From: Cordilura impudica | Lineage: Eukaryota > Arthropoda > Insecta > Diptera > Scathophagidae | DNA: 64,000 nucleotides | Reading direction: 5' to 3' | NCBI GenBank assembly: GCA_963682025.1 | Contig: OY821517.1 | Span: 93,803,946 to 93,867,945 of the forward strand | Shown: one piece after another, positions 31,259 through 42,535 of the stretch | How positions within the stretch are numbered: the first letter of the stretch is position 1 | How the letters are laid out: the number at the start of each line of letters is the position of its first letter | Program-made: the position numbers and the translations under genes | The notes under the pieces: generated by a model | Database searches by the model: none | The model's input: the letters and a program-made list of their open reading frames with translations, nothing else | What the model was told of the DNA's origin: nothing

Positions 31259-32891
31259 CACTGCTCTGCAAGAAAATCGGCCCAGGCATTATTCCTGCTG
31301 ATTCCAATGTAAAGTGACCTCTGAATCCGTTTATCAGACCCATTTTTCCTCATTTCATACCGTTTTTGTGAGACGCCCCCTCCCCCTTTTGTTATCTTTT
31401 AGTCTTTTGTTTGTCATAACTCAAGAACGACTACTCCGATTTTGCTGAAATTAATATAGAAAATTTAAGAATTATCATTCCTTTCATCTATTCTTACACG
31501 ATTTCTCTACATAATCCACAATTTCGCAGATATAAATAAATTTATGAAAAAAAACTATTTTTTGCCTAAAAAATTTTAATTTTTTGTTTTTAAAAGAGAT
31601 GAAAAATCCAAAAAGGGAAAAAAATTTCAAGGCTTAATACATTTGCTTAAAGCTACATAGCTTATGAACAAAATGAGGCATAATTCGTGAAAATCGATGA
31701 AGGCGTTCCACTTTTATTCACAATTAAGTGAAGGTGATCTCATTTTGACAAGAATATTTATTTTTTGTTTCAATGAATTTGGAGCCCAATCCTTGTCTAG
31801 ATGACCAACTTGGAAATTAAAATATAAATGATAAGCAGTTTTTAGAAGTTGAAGTTGAAGTTATTGAGTTTCCGCAAACATAGCAGAAGCTATCTGGATG
31901 ATTTCTACACTCTCGTGGCATAATAAAATTCGCGTAATGTTATACACTTTTAAAAAAACGGAAAAAAATCACTTCTACTATTCACTGAACACCTATAAAT
32001 ACTACATATTTTTCAATATTTTACTGACAGGTACTTATGAATGGGCGCATCTTTTAGGGGTGGCTATATACCTGATTCAGCACATGTGCGTTTCAAAGTA
32101 CATATCAATAAAAAAAAAATGGATTTCCCTTTTTTCCCCTTTAATTGACTGTGAACGAATTAGGTATCATAAATATACAGGAACGGTATGTCAGCATCCA
32201 CGCACGAGCTTATTACTTTGCTACCGCAATCATAAAAATCAAACCACCTTTTGCTTATTAGTTTTTTTTTTTTAATCTGAGAACCATAAAACAGTCATCA
32301 ACCTTTTTTCCAAAGAATTTTGTTTTTATCCTGTAGCAAAATTTTGAAATTAATTAAGTACGATTATCGAAATTCATTGAAACAAAAAATCAATATTCTT
32401 GTCAAAATGATATACCTTGTGCATAAAAGCGGAATTCGTTCATCGACTTTCATAATCGATATCTAATTTTGTTCATAAGCTATGAGCTTTAAGAAAATGT
32501 ATTAAGCCTTGAAATTTTTTTCCCTTTTAGGATTTCTCATGACTTTTAAAAACAAAAAAGTAAAACTTTTTAGGCAAAAAAATATTTTTTTTTCATAAAT
32601 TTATTTATATCTGCGAAATTGTTGAGTATGTAGAGAAATGGTGTAAGAGTAGATGAAAGGGGTGGTAATTCTTAATTTTTCTAAATTAATTTCAGCAAAA
32701 TCGGAGTAGTCGTTATTGAGTTATGACAAACAAAAGACTATAAGATAACAGAAGGGGGAGGGGGGCGTCCCGCGAAAATGGATTGAAATGGGAAAATGGG
32801 TGTGATATTCGGATTCAGGAGGTCATTTTACAATGGAATCAGCAGGTATAATTTCGGGGCTCGAAAAAAAATTTTATTTTGCAGAGCAGTG
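31259..32891. mobile_element. DNA transposon with ~520 bp terminal inverted repeats
   Basis: The left arm 31259-31780 and the right arm 32370-32891 are inverted copies along their whole length with modest divergence; both start CACTGCTCTGCAA. TTA flanks each side (31256-31258 and 32892-32894). CACTG ends with a 3 bp duplication fit the CACTA/EnSpm group, though long arms are also seen in foldback elements. The central ~590 bp holds a 125-codon frame (31898-32275) of no known family, rich in Tyr, Phe and Lys, probably not a gene. No transposase is present. Confidence 0.8.
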
Positions 32892-33172
32892 TTATTGAAC
32901 ATATAAATTATATTTTTTTTTATTTTGTTATTTGTTATTTGGCTATCAGTGAATTATTGATTTTTATTTTGTTTAAATTGAATTACTATGATAAATATTA
33001 TAAGTTTACTATAATACAATGGTATTATGACATTTTGACTTTTACCTTGTATGCTGTATACATTAGGGTTACTATGTACTACATATGTTATGGTTGCTAA
33101 TAAATATTTTGATTTTTCACCACTTACTGAAGCCCACGTCAACAGTATGCTAAACATTATCATTGTATATAT

Positions 33173-33958
33173 GTTAAGATGGTAAGATGGTGAGAATAGT
33201 TATTCAAGATCAATTATGTACTAAGCTCTATAAATGATCTGCTTGTGTGGAAAGCATCACATCTAAAAGATAGTGCACTGCTGAGAAAGAGGGAGGTAGC
33301 CAGTGGATGGCCGTGCGGTAAGGTCGTGTTTAACTGAAGTATCGGGTTTCCATTTTCAGTTAAATACAACTTACAAATTGCAAGGGTACAGTCACATCGG
33401 ATTGAAAGATTGTTATACAATATCAATCGAGTGAACTTTACCCAGGCCACCGACTTAGACAACGACAGCGATTCTGGTACAGCTTTGGCCAACCAAGAGA
33501 TTGAGTTTCCACTTTCGGCTGGGTCAAACCGACATACCACTTGGGCTAACCGAAAGATCGGGTTTCCACTATCGGCCGAATCAAACCGACAGTACAGCTT
33601 TCGGCCAATCATAAGATCGGATTTCCGCTTTCGGCTGAGTCGAACTGACGCTTCACGAAAGTACAGTCACCATTGTCTGAAATTTGTTCTACAACGGAAA
33701 CCAGATTAAATCTACTCCTTGTTTATGACATAGGATCAATAGCAGCCAACAGAGAGTTCACTGACATAATCTGGCACATCCGCAGTAAGATATTAAACTC
33801 GTGGACGGAAGTGAATATTAAATAAAATCATAACTTTGTGAAACAAAAATAGCAAACTGTATGTGTTTTTATTTTTCCGTCGGTATAAAGAAATTAGTTT
33901 AACGGAACCTGGGCACGCTGAGTTCTGCCCCAGCATAGTGTGAAAACGTGTCGTTACA
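33173..33958 (+). mobile_element. Possible solo LTR
   Basis: This GC-richer block could start TGTTAAGATGG and end TCGTTACA, the TG...CA form of LTRs. TATA precedes and TATG follows, a poor match for a target duplication. ATTAAATAAAATCA near 33820 could be a polyadenylation signal. It has three ~60 bp tandem repeats. No internal retrotransposon genes adjoin it, hence 'solo'. The evidence is composition and end form only. Open frames on both strands (33214-33612, 33410-33709) reflect the repeats. Confidence 0.3.
33480..33655 (+). repeat. Tandem repeat, three ~60 bp units
   Basis: Each unit has CAACC or TAACC with AAGA, GAT.G.GTTTCC, CTTTCGGC or TATCGGC, and TCAAACCGAC (last unit TCGAACTGAC). 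Units start near 33485, 33547 and 33607. They are GC-richer than the flanks. Confidence 0.7.
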
Positions 33959-33994
33959 TATGTTTATAAATATTTATGTTTTACGATATTCTTC

Positions 33995-34410
33995 CGAGCA
34001 CGTGCAGTTAAAAAAGTTCTTTCAGATCTCAACATTAACAAATCTCTGGGACCGGATGGTATACCAGCACTGGTGCCGAAATAGTGCCCTGCGACGCTAG
34101 CCAGTGCGTTGGTCAACCTTTTCAGCCTTTCATACTGTGTGGGAGTCTTTCCCTCTTGCTGGAAGGTTGCTAATGTTCAACCAATACCAAAAAAGGGTGC
34201 GGCTAAAAACCCTGAAAATTATCGTTCAATTGCAATCTGCACTGCGCTCTCAAAAGTGATGGAGAGCATGATCAATTTCATTTTGTCAACTACCTAGAGG
34301 TCAACTCACTTCTTAACGATCGACAGTATGGCTTCCGTAGAAATCGTTCCACGGAAGACCTGTTAGCTCTACTTTATGAACGCTAGAATCGATTCATTCG
34401 CAATTTTGGT
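33995..34410 (+). pseudogene. LINE copy F RT, fingers
   Basis: RAVKKVLSDLNINKSLGPDGIPALV (RT motif 1, with 'k..GpDGIP') is followed by a stop, then the frame 34109-34297 gives FPSCWKVANVQPIPKKG and NPENYRSIAICTALSKVMES (motif 2). The next block, RQYGFRRNRSTEDLL, is broken into another frame. The order is that of an intact LINE RT. Confidence 0.8.
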
Positions 34411-34416
34411 AGTAAA

Positions 34417-34782
34417 GTGGTTGCTCTAGATATTTCCAAGGCATTCGATGGTGTGCGGCATGGTGCATTGATATCAAAGTGTATTGCATTTGGGGTCGGT
34501 AATGACTTCTCTCAATTTATATCGAGTTTTCTCAGAGACCGAACATTACGTGTTGCTATTGTTGTTGGGGTCTCATCTAATGAGTTTCAGCTTAATTTAG
34601 GGGTACCCCAAGGTTCCGTTCTTTCTCCTTCTCGTTTCCTTATCTTTCTGAACGACCTTCTTGGTCAAGCTTTTAATTCCATTTACTCTTTCGCAGATGA
34701 CAGCAGCATTTGTCATTCCTTTTCCTTTAATTGTAGGCTGAGCCTCTTGGAGGTTGGGGGGCAAAAGGCAGACAATGAGTGA
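34417..34782 (+). pseudogene. LINE copy F RT, palm with catalytic box
   Basis: VVALDISKAFDGVRHGALISK carries the first catalytic Asp. LGVPQGSVLSPSRFLIFLNDLL follows, with the usual 'LGPLLF' changed. The catalytic box SFADDSSI retains both Asp residues. The frame then runs off into RLSLLEVGGQKADNE by a shift. This is the only RT catalytic box in the window with both Asp residues kept. Confidence 0.8.
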
Positions 34783-35545
34783 CACACTCAATCAAGACCT
34801 GTTAACAATCTCCGAGTGGGATATAGCGAATAGGGCTGATTTTAATGCGTTGAAGACTCAACGCTGTATGTTGACCCATAGGGCCATGGAATCAACAATG
34901 TCATCTGTATATATGGGTGGTATAGGTATTGAGAAATCGGTTACTCATGTTTTTCAAGTGTCAAAAGAAGCATTCAAGTGTTTTGGTTTTCGAAAACGAT
35001 GTAAAAATTACTTCACTCCTTCCGATCTCCTTAAAATCTATACCACTTACATCTGACCGAAAATGGAATACAACACCCATAAATGGGCAGGAGCTTCAAA
35101 GTCTATTTTGCAGCTACTGGACCGTGTGCAAACGAAGCCGTTGGCGCTCATCAAACAGTAGGGTATCTAACTCTATTGATTCATTGGAACACCGTCGGAA
35201 TGTGGGTTTTGTACCATTGTTCTATAGATATTATCTGGGAATATGTTCTTCTGAGATTAGCGAACTTATTCCAAGTGCCCGAGTTTCGGTTCGCTCTACC
35301 CGATTCTCTAGTAGGTCACATCCGTTTGTAGTCTGTTGTCCAGTTGACCGCACAACGCATTACAGAGAGAATTCGTTTATCAGTCGAACTAGCCGTATAT
35401 GGAATAAACTCCCCGCAAAGGTCTTTCCACAAACACTACTCTCTCTTTCCTCCTTCCCATAACCTATTTTCTTGAAATCAACACAATGCACTGCATTGGT
35501 AGCGGGCATTCCCTGGGTGTTGGTTAATATAAAAAAAGTTATATG
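34754..35545 (+). pseudogene. LINE copy F ORF2, thumb and C-terminus
   Basis: Frame 34754-35056 gives TLNQDLLTISEWDIANRADFNALKTQ (normally 'W...N.v.FN..KTq'), then another frame (34929-35462) gives NSIDSLEHRRNVGFVPLFYRYYLG, THYRENSFISRTSRIWNKLPAKVFP. The last block is the 'SF..RtsrlWN.LP..vFP' ending seen in dipteran LINEs. At least two frameshifts are present. Confidence 0.8.
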
Positions 35546-35963
35546 TTCTGTTAAAAGACCTGATATTTGCTTACAAATTTCACTACCCTTTTTATAATAT
35601 TTGTAGGTAATAACGTCAATACACAGAGGATATTATTAATTTGTAACCTGGGTTTTTTGTTAACATAACTTTTTTATACCTTTTCATTTTACCTAACAAT
35701 GCACTGATGCAACTAGTAAAGAAGACACACATAGTTAATTCATTTGTATAGTGGGTTTTTCAATATATTACTTTACCTAGGAATGCACTAATGCCATTTT
35801 CTTAGCTCTTCATTTTACCTAGAAACATAGTATGATGGCTTATGAAATGGCTTATAAGAAAGTTTTATTTGAATACAAACTCAATTGCTGTAATATTTTC
35901 CAGCAATAACAGTCGCAAATAAAAGTTTTCGGCGCACCGTGATTGGATGAAAAAACAAGAAAA
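35546..35963. other. Spacer with a short triplicated block
   Basis: TTTTACCTAACAATGCACTGATGC (35689-35712), CTTTACCTAGGAATGCACTAATGCC (35772-35796) and TTTTACCTAGAAACATAG (35813-35830) are related. No gene is seen. Confidence 0.45.
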
Positions 35964-36422
35964 AACAAGTGAGAAAATTGTAGTCGGTCTTGACCGGCTA
36001 TATGATGCCCTATACCATGGTTTAGAGACCGTATGATATGATGTGAAAAAGTTCATATCGAATGTTATATCCTATGGGGACTAGGTCGAAAAATTGACCG
36101 ATCCTGACCGTAATCGGCAAAGTCAATTATATTCTGAAAAAATATGTACAAACCAAATTTGAGAAAAATCTGTGTAATAGTTTTGTTTTTTGGTAGATTT
36201 AAGTGAAAAACGGGAAGCGGCTTTATATGGTGGTTTATTTTTGGACAAATAATAAATGGATGTAATAACCACACACATATCTAATTTGCCCTAGGTCTAT
36301 GTCATAATTTTAAGCTTTTTAAGTCGATTTTATATTGGTCATTTGTACGGGGACTAGGTCCGAACATGGACCGAATTTATCCAGCTTCAATAGTGTTCAT
36401 GCTGCGACCGATAAAAGCTTAA
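35964..36422 (-). repeat. HINE-like repeat R9, 5'-truncated, minus strand
   Basis: The plus strand begins AACAAGTGAGAAAATTGTAGTCGGTCTTGACCGGCT, the inverted 3' end with hairpin. It runs back through the CCTAGTCCCC and CGGTCCATGTTC blocks and stops at the ATAAAAGCTTA block, so the 5' head and CCGT tract are missing. Confidence 0.75.
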
Positions 36423-36588
36423 GTGCATTCACATCTAAGCAAAATCTAGTATATACGAGATTTCGAGCGCAATCTAGCTCATTTTTACTAGATTTCCCGT
36501 ACAACACAAAATCTAGGTCGTTACTAGATTTGTACAAAATCTCACAAAATCTTGTCAAACTTGGGCACTACCAAAATACTACTGTGTT
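36423..36588. repeat. Cluster of AAATCTAG / CTAGATTT motifs
   Basis: AAAATCTAG occurs near 36440 and 36521, CAATCTAGC near 36471, and ACTAGATTT near 36489 and 36532. Direct and inverted copies alternate in ~100 bp between R9 and R10. They may fold into several alternative hairpins. It may be the remains of a small palindromic element. Confidence 0.4.
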
Positions 36589-37342
36589 TATACCCTATAC
36601 CACTATGTGGTTTGGGTATAATGACTTTGTGCTGCTGTTTGTAATTACCAAAAATATTTGACCTAGACCCATCTTTTATTATGCCGATCGACTCAGAATC
36701 ACTTTCTGAGTCGATTTAGCACTGTCCGTCCATCCGTCCGTCCGTCTGTGTGTCCATGTAAAGCTTTTAATCAAACTGCAGGTCGCAAATATGAATATAT
36801 TTTGATGAAATTTGGTATTTAATCTTTTATCGGCCATGGGATAAACGCTGTTGAAATTGGTGAGATCCGTCCATGTTTAGACCTAGCCCCCATACAAATT
36901 GCCCCTATGAAATCAATATATATTGCCATAAGATCCAAATTATCATACAAATCTTAGTCAAATTGGGTTTGTATATATATACTACATCCATAGATTAGTA
37001 GTCCAAAAATGATCCCTATTGGACAACTCTTAGTCATAGGCCCCATATAGAGCTACTTCCCGATCTTTACTTAAATCTATCAAAGAACAAAAATATTGCA
37101 CTAATTCTTCTCAAATTTTGTTTGTATATATTTTTGCAAAATACAAGAGACTTTACCAAACATGGTTATTATTGGTCCATTTTTGGGCCTAGTCCCCATG
37201 TAGATATAGTATCCGACATGAACTTTTTCATATCTGCAGCAGAAAAAATTAATAAAAATCCCACTCAAATTTGGTTTATGCTTATTTTCTATATCCAGTT
37301 AGTTGGGTCGGTCTAGACCGACTATAATTTTCTTACTTGTTT
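36589..37342 (+). mobile_element. HINE-like element R10 with a 3' internal deletion
   Basis: The 5' part is intact and of the older form (CTTAGTCATAGGCCCCAT present). Near the end TTAGTTGGG passes directly to TCGGTCTAGACCGACT, so the GGTATAGGGTATCG block is deleted, but the hairpin and CTTACTTGTTTT remain. The subterminal inverted repeat is therefore missing in this copy. Confidence 0.8.
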
Positions 37343-37495
37343 TCCTTTTGTTTTGTTTAATTTTGGTATTTCTAGTTTATATGTTTTATTTTAATCAGCT
37401 GCTTATTGTTGTGGAAAGAAAATCTCACAAAATGTCAAAAAAGTTAGATGTAAACTGTATAGATTTTGAAATAGATTTCAACTACATATCAAATT

Positions 37496-37662
37496 TCATT
37501 ACAGTATATTCATATTTACGACCTGTAGTTTGATTCCAAAGTTTACATGGACCCACAGACGGCCAGACGGACGAAAATCGCTAAATCGACTCAGAAAGTG
37601 ATTCTGAGTAGTTACAGACAGCAGCGCAAAGTCGTTATACCCAAACCATATATTCCATATAT
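37496..37662 (-). repeat. HINE-like repeat R11, 5' fragment, minus strand
   Basis: Inverted family order: CATATTTACGACCTGTAGTTTGAT, TTTACATGGACCCACAGACGG, CTCAGAAAGTGATTCTGAG, GTTACAGACAGCAGCGCAAAG and ATACCCAAACCATAT. The block between the GATCG box and TTTGTAAC is deleted. Confidence 0.7.
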
Positions 37663-37670
37663 GTCTATAT

Positions 37671-38239
37671 TTACAATATAATATTATAAAGAGGTAATGT
37701 GTGTTTGTTTGTTTGTTTGTTTGTTTGTAGGAGGTAATATCCGTAACTGCCCATCTGATATTCCTGAAATTTTCACAGACTCTTACTGCGGATATGGGAA
37801 GTGCTATTGGATATAATTTTGTAAATATTTTTAGTGGGCGTGGCACCACCCACACAAAGTAAATTTTTAATATCATATACATATATTGAGTATTATGACA
37901 GGGAGAGCTTTGCAAATTTGTGTGAGGTCACCTATTGTTAATATTAGTGGCTACGACGGAAATGGGCGGGATCGGATAAGTGGGCGTGGTGCCTCCCATA
38001 CAAGTAATAGTTCAATATTATATATCGCGAGTACTGTGATAGAGAGAGCTTTTCAAATTTGTCTCAGGTCATCTATTATAAACGTGAGTAGTCAGACAAA
38101 AAAATGCGCGTTACACCCCCACAAAAGCTTAATATTAAATGTGATATATCTGAATTACTGTAATAGTGAGAGCCTTGGGATTTTGCTTGAGCTCTTTCAT
38201 TACGATTTGGGGTAGCGAAGCACACCGGGTTATATCTAG
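37671..38239 (+). mobile_element. Helitron-like element with CTAG 3' end
   Basis: A (GTTT)n tract at 37707-37729 near the left side is followed by internal direct repeats with GAGAGCTTTGCAAATTTGT and GAGAGCTTTTCAAATTTGT about 145 bp apart. The end GGTAGCGAAGCACACC (imperfect hairpin), GGGTTATAT, CTAG (38236-38239), then T, fits a Helitron 3' end. The family recurs at 62.9-64 kb (GGGCGGGATCGGATAA and GAGCCTTGGGA blocks). No protein code is evident. Confidence 0.6.
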
Positions 38240-38734
38240 TTGCATATAAAAAGCAAGTTTAGATTTTTTCGATTTCTTTAGGTTTTTGGACTTTTAGACA
38301 CAAAAAAACAAAACAATAATAATACAAATCGGTCAAACTGTTCTCGAGTTTTAGCGAGGCAAAGACAGCGTTTGATTTTTATATATGTAAATTTCTTTAT
38401 TATTTATGCTTTTGCTTTATCTCATTTCCATTTTCGGTATATTTTCAATAATAATACATTAATAGTATATTTAAACTTTTTAAAATAATTGAATCTATAA
38501 AGATATCTAACACCAATATCATATACTGGAATATTTACATTTACAAATTTTAGCAGCGTGTTAATGCCTAGTGTATCTTAAAAAATAAAAGCACTGTTTT
38601 AAAAAAAACATGTTAAAAATTTTTTGTTTTTTAAACTTAAAACAGAGCCATTGATTTATCACAAATTTTCATATAATATAATTTTTTCGCCAAAATCGAT
38701 GTCCTCGGGTATTTAAGTAAAGACATATTTTAAG
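38240..38734. other. Spacer, possible further Helitron remnant
   Basis: AATCGGTCAAACTGTTCTCGAG followed by TTTTAGCGAGGCAAAGACAGCG near 38330-38370 resembles a block found near termini of other insect elements, from memory. The rest is AT-rich and unassigned. Confidence 0.35.
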
Positions 38735-39000
38735 AAAGTACCTTTATTAAAAACTTACATCTTTATAAAAAAGTTCCCTTTTTTAAAGTACACTTTTTTT
38801 TAAAGTCCACTTTTTAAAAAGTACTTTTTACAAAAAATTACCCTTTATTTTAAAAAGTACCCTTTTTTAGATAAATGCCCTTTTGTTAAAAAAAGTACTT
38901 TTTTCAAAAATGTACCTGTTTTAAAAAGGTACCTTTTTTTTAAAAAAAAAGTACTCTTTTTTAAATTCCCCTTTTTAAAAAAGTACACTTTTCTAAAAAT
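38735..39000. repeat. Quasi-palindromic minisatellite, AAAAGTACYYTTTTT
   Basis: At least nine degenerate copies of an A-run, AGTAC, C, T-run unit follow each other about every 25-30 bp (for example AAAAAGTACTTTTT, AAAAGTACCCTTTTTT, AAAAAGTACACTTTT). Each unit is nearly self-complementary. Confidence 0.7.
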
Positions 39001-41640
39001 TTAAAAAATTTTAGTCCGATTAAATCTGCAAATATCCTTTAAAAACCCGCCAATACAGCTTATTATTTTTAAAATTGGTACTCACGGTAAATTATTTTTT
39101 TTTTATTGTTGTAATTGTTTAGGGGAGGCGAAAACTTCAATGGAAGCTAGGTCAAAATATGGATCGACACATACAGTTTATGGAGAATTATTTTGTAGGA
39201 AATATACTCAAAATAAAACCTGTAACATGTCAAAACTCTTAAGCTTAAAAGCAGACGTACGAACGGATAAAAATAGCTGTATCGACTCTGAAAATCTTAA
39301 TTTGAAAATATTATTTAACTATATAATTCCCATTCTAGGAAAGAGGTAAGAAGAGTATCAAACTTCAAGACCCGGTAACAACCCTCAACCTAATTGAGGT
39401 TGAAATTTATATAAACTTTTAAAATTCAGCCAGTTACTAAATGAAATTTCTCACTTATTTTTAAGTTAACAATTTTCATTTTAAATATCTAAAATTGAAA
39501 CAAGAAGTTTCGCAAAAATACTTCAAACATTTGTTTCTAAATCGTTCATGCAGTTTTTAAAATCGTAAAAAAATTAAATAATGGAATCATTTTAGTCTTA
39601 GCAATCAACTAAATTTTTTTGTAGACAACAATCTCTCAGAACCACAAGCACTTTTACAGTGGCGGTCAGCCTTAAACAAAGACTACAATTTAACAAAAAA
39701 AAAAAAAAAAATAAAATTGTGCACAAAATATAAAAATACTCAAAAGAAAGCAATTTAAAAGAAGAATATAAAAAAATACTTCTACATACAGTAAGCGTAC
39801 ATTCCATTGTTGATTTTAGTTCATTTGCGGAAGAATTTGTTTCATTGTACTTCATTTTTTTTAAAGTAGCAATGAAAGTATGAATTTTGTTCTTGTCAAA
39901 AAAAAAAGCAGAAAAAATAACGTTTCATATAGTGTTTTTCCTATTCTAACAGATACATGTATATATACTCGTATATACATATATTTTTCTTTTGTTATTT
40001 TGAATTTTTTTATTTTGCAATTTTTTATGATTATTTTCCATGATTTTTGTATATGGTATTTGTATAGAAGAAAGTACATTTATACAAAAGAATATGAGGG
40101 AACAAATAAGTCCACTATTGTTACAGAAACTTAAGTGTATGTGATTTTTAGGAATGTGTTTAGACACAGGTGTTATTTTTTTTAAAAAAACCGTTTAGGG
40201 CGCCAAAAATAAACGACTGCTATTAGTGCAATTTTAAATATAACTATTAAAATGTTAGCACAACTGTATAAAATTTTAGAGTGACTTAGAAGGTCAATAA
40301 AATAATACTTAGAAACAAAAATGACAAATTCCGACCTACTGTAAAATTCTTAAAAAAATCAAAAGAAATTACTAATGTCATACTTTTAAACCATATTAAT
40401 GCGATGTTACCTTAAAACGCTTTAGTAAAAACGAAGGAAACGCTTATCTGTCTACTGTATCCTCACCGGGAGTGTACAACACATTCTTACTCAATGTTTA
40501 TCATGGAAAATTACCAAAATTAAGTATATCCGGTATATTTTGAAACACTTTCAAGAAAAAATTATTTAAAAAAAAAAAAAACTTTATATGATCATATAAC
40601 TAATAATTTTGTAAAAAAAAATCTTTAAGAATTTGGAAAAAATTTTATATTAATTCAGTATGTCCAAATTTTAAAAAAGTAAATAAAAATAATATACGAA
40701 AATAACCGCCGTAAAAAGTTTTCGTACAAATTTCAGAGTCACAGGTTCGATTCGCATTGTACATTTTAATATATATAACTTAATAAAACCTTCGAATATA
40801 AGTCGATTCAGAAATACATTTTTTTAAAAGATAATTTGTTAAGATAATTTTAAAAATACATCTTGCAAGAAAGGTATCCCAGGTGAAAAACTCAGGTGGT
40901 TCCGAAACTATATTATGAGAAAATAAGGCTTAATGTCATATTTAGGAGGGAAAAATGGGTATGGAGAAGGTATGTGTATGACGTTTGTTCTCAAATTTAC
41001 ATATTTTGTTATAAGTATTTTTATTTATTTAATTTAGTTAATTCATTTTTTTGTAATTCTACTCCAACAAGAATAAATTCTTATAAGTTACAGTGCTAGG
41101 CGTACGAACTGACATACTGCGCTTACTATTTGATATTTATGATCATTATACTCCGGCAAATCTTCATAAATAGCCTCACTTTTTAACAATGGTACCATGT
41201 GACGGTGATCTGTTTTGCTCTGCACTGTAGCAAAAGAATTTCTGTTACAAGCAGAATAAGAAAGAAGAAAAAAAAAATAATAACCTTGATCTTGAAATTA
41301 TTTTCAAGTTCAAGTATGTACATATAAACAACAGCTTATATGGTAATATGTTGATGGCATTTTTTTTTTTGGCAAACTGATTTATGGCGTTTTTTTTTCT
41401 CTTCATTGCGTTGTATTAAGTCATGAACACATTCATATGCAATCATGCTGGTCAAACCACGTATTTTCTTGTATTGATCTCACTTGCTCTCATAGTCAAA
41501 TATGAGTGGGAGTGTTATAAATACTAGAGAATATTATGAATGCATATGAATGTTCTCAATGAATTGGTGGTGATTTTGCTTTTTTAATAAACATGTTTTT
41601 ATCTGCAGATGAATGAATGAAGATGAGAAGGTTTAATATA
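39001..41640. other. AT-rich region without a recognised gene
   Basis: A segment at about 39125-39300 (GCTAGGTCAAAATATGGATCG, later GACGTACGAACGG and TCGACTCTGAAAATC) may be a very old minus-strand HINE-like piece. Frames of 67-85 codons near 39.6-40.2 kb and at 40896-41099 overlap on both strands and show no domain. Nothing else was recognised. Confidence 0.4.
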
Positions 41641-41684
41641 GTAAAGTTAAATTTAAATCGAGGAGTTGAAATTTGATAGTTGCA

Positions 41685-42535
41685 ATGAAAGGTTGAGGAA
41701 AAACCTCCGAAAAATTAAAATTAATGTAGTGTTTAAGAATTAAAGAAATAAAGTAAAGTTAAGAAAATTAGTAAAAATTAAAAGTGAAGTTAAAAATTAA
41801 GAAAATTAAATTAAGAAAATTAAATATTTAAGAATTAAAGAAGGAAAGAAAGTTTAAAGAAATTTAAAATTAAAATTAGTGACATGGGGAGTTGAATTAT
41901 GTTTTTGAAGAACACGGTTGAGGAAAAACCTCGTAAGAATTAAATATGTAGTTTAAGAAAGTTAGTAAATTTTTAAATTAAGCTATAAGATTTAAGAAAT
42001 TTAAAATTTAAAAAAAAAAAAAAAAAAAAATTAAAGTGAAAGTTTGCGGAAAAAAAAATTAGATAAAAAGAAAAAAAAATATATATTTTAAGACTAGAGA
42101 AATTAAAATAAAAGACATAAAAGTAAAGTTAAGTTTAATAAATTAAAAAAAAGAGACTAATGTTAAGAAAAGAAACGAATGTTTAAAAAATAAATAATTG
42201 AAACATAAAATAAAATTAAAACGGGGTTGAAGTTTTGTTTTTGAAAGTGTAAGGTTGAGGAAAAACCTCTTAAAAAAAAATAAAATGTAGAGTTTAAGAA
42301 AGTTAAATAATTTTAATTTAGAATTTAAGAAATAAGAAAAGACATAAAATAAAGTAAAGTTAAGAGAGTTAAGTGAAATTTAAAATTAGTGAAAAGTTAA
42401 ATTAAAACAAATAAAATAAATTAAAGATTAAAATTTAGATTAAAAACATTAAAGTTTAGAGAATTATAAAATTAAATGTATACTATATGGAGTGGAAGAC
42501 TAATTGTTGACAAGAAAGGTTGAGGAAAAACCTTA
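41685..42535 (+). repeat. Dispersed hairpin GGTTGAGGAAAAACC, four copies
   Basis: AAGGTTGAGGAAAAACCTC or a near match occurs near 41690, 41921, 42249 and 42513, each followed 20-35 bases later by ATGTAG. The core AGGTT...AACCT is self-complementary. Between copies the DNA is almost only A, T and G with TTAAGAAA words, suggesting a ~230-330 bp degenerate tandem repeat. It lies upstream of the HMG-box fragment and could be its intron. Confidence 0.6.

Larger units (their letters stand above)
33995..35545 (+). mobile_element. LINE copy F, jockey-like, 5'-truncated
   Basis: A different LINE family from A-E. It enters in the RT fingers and continues through palm, thumb and C-terminus, ending with a short 3' UTR near 35545. 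It is markedly less AT-rich than copies A-E. Stops and frameshifts divide it into at least four frames. The endonuclease and ORF1 are missing. Confidence 0.75.

Noticed and set aside
31898..32275. A 125-codon frame in the centre of the CACTG element, considered as a transposase
   Set aside because: It shows no catalytic motif or zinc finger, and its composition is that of random AT-rich DNA.
33214..33709. Overlapping frames of 132 and 99 codons on opposite strands, considered as genes
   Set aside because: Both run through the same tandem repeats and mirror each other, as expected from GC-richer repeats with few stops.
39598..40167. Overlapping frames on both strands near 39.6-40.2 kb, considered as small genes
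   Set aside because: They are short, low in complexity and mutually overlapping; no motif is seen.
40740..40775. CACAGGTTCGATTCGCATTG, which resembles a tRNA or SINE B box
   Set aside because: No A box lies at the right distance upstream, and no cloverleaf can be drawn. Similar GGTTCGAG words in the 75 bp repeat at 48 kb were rejected for the same reason.
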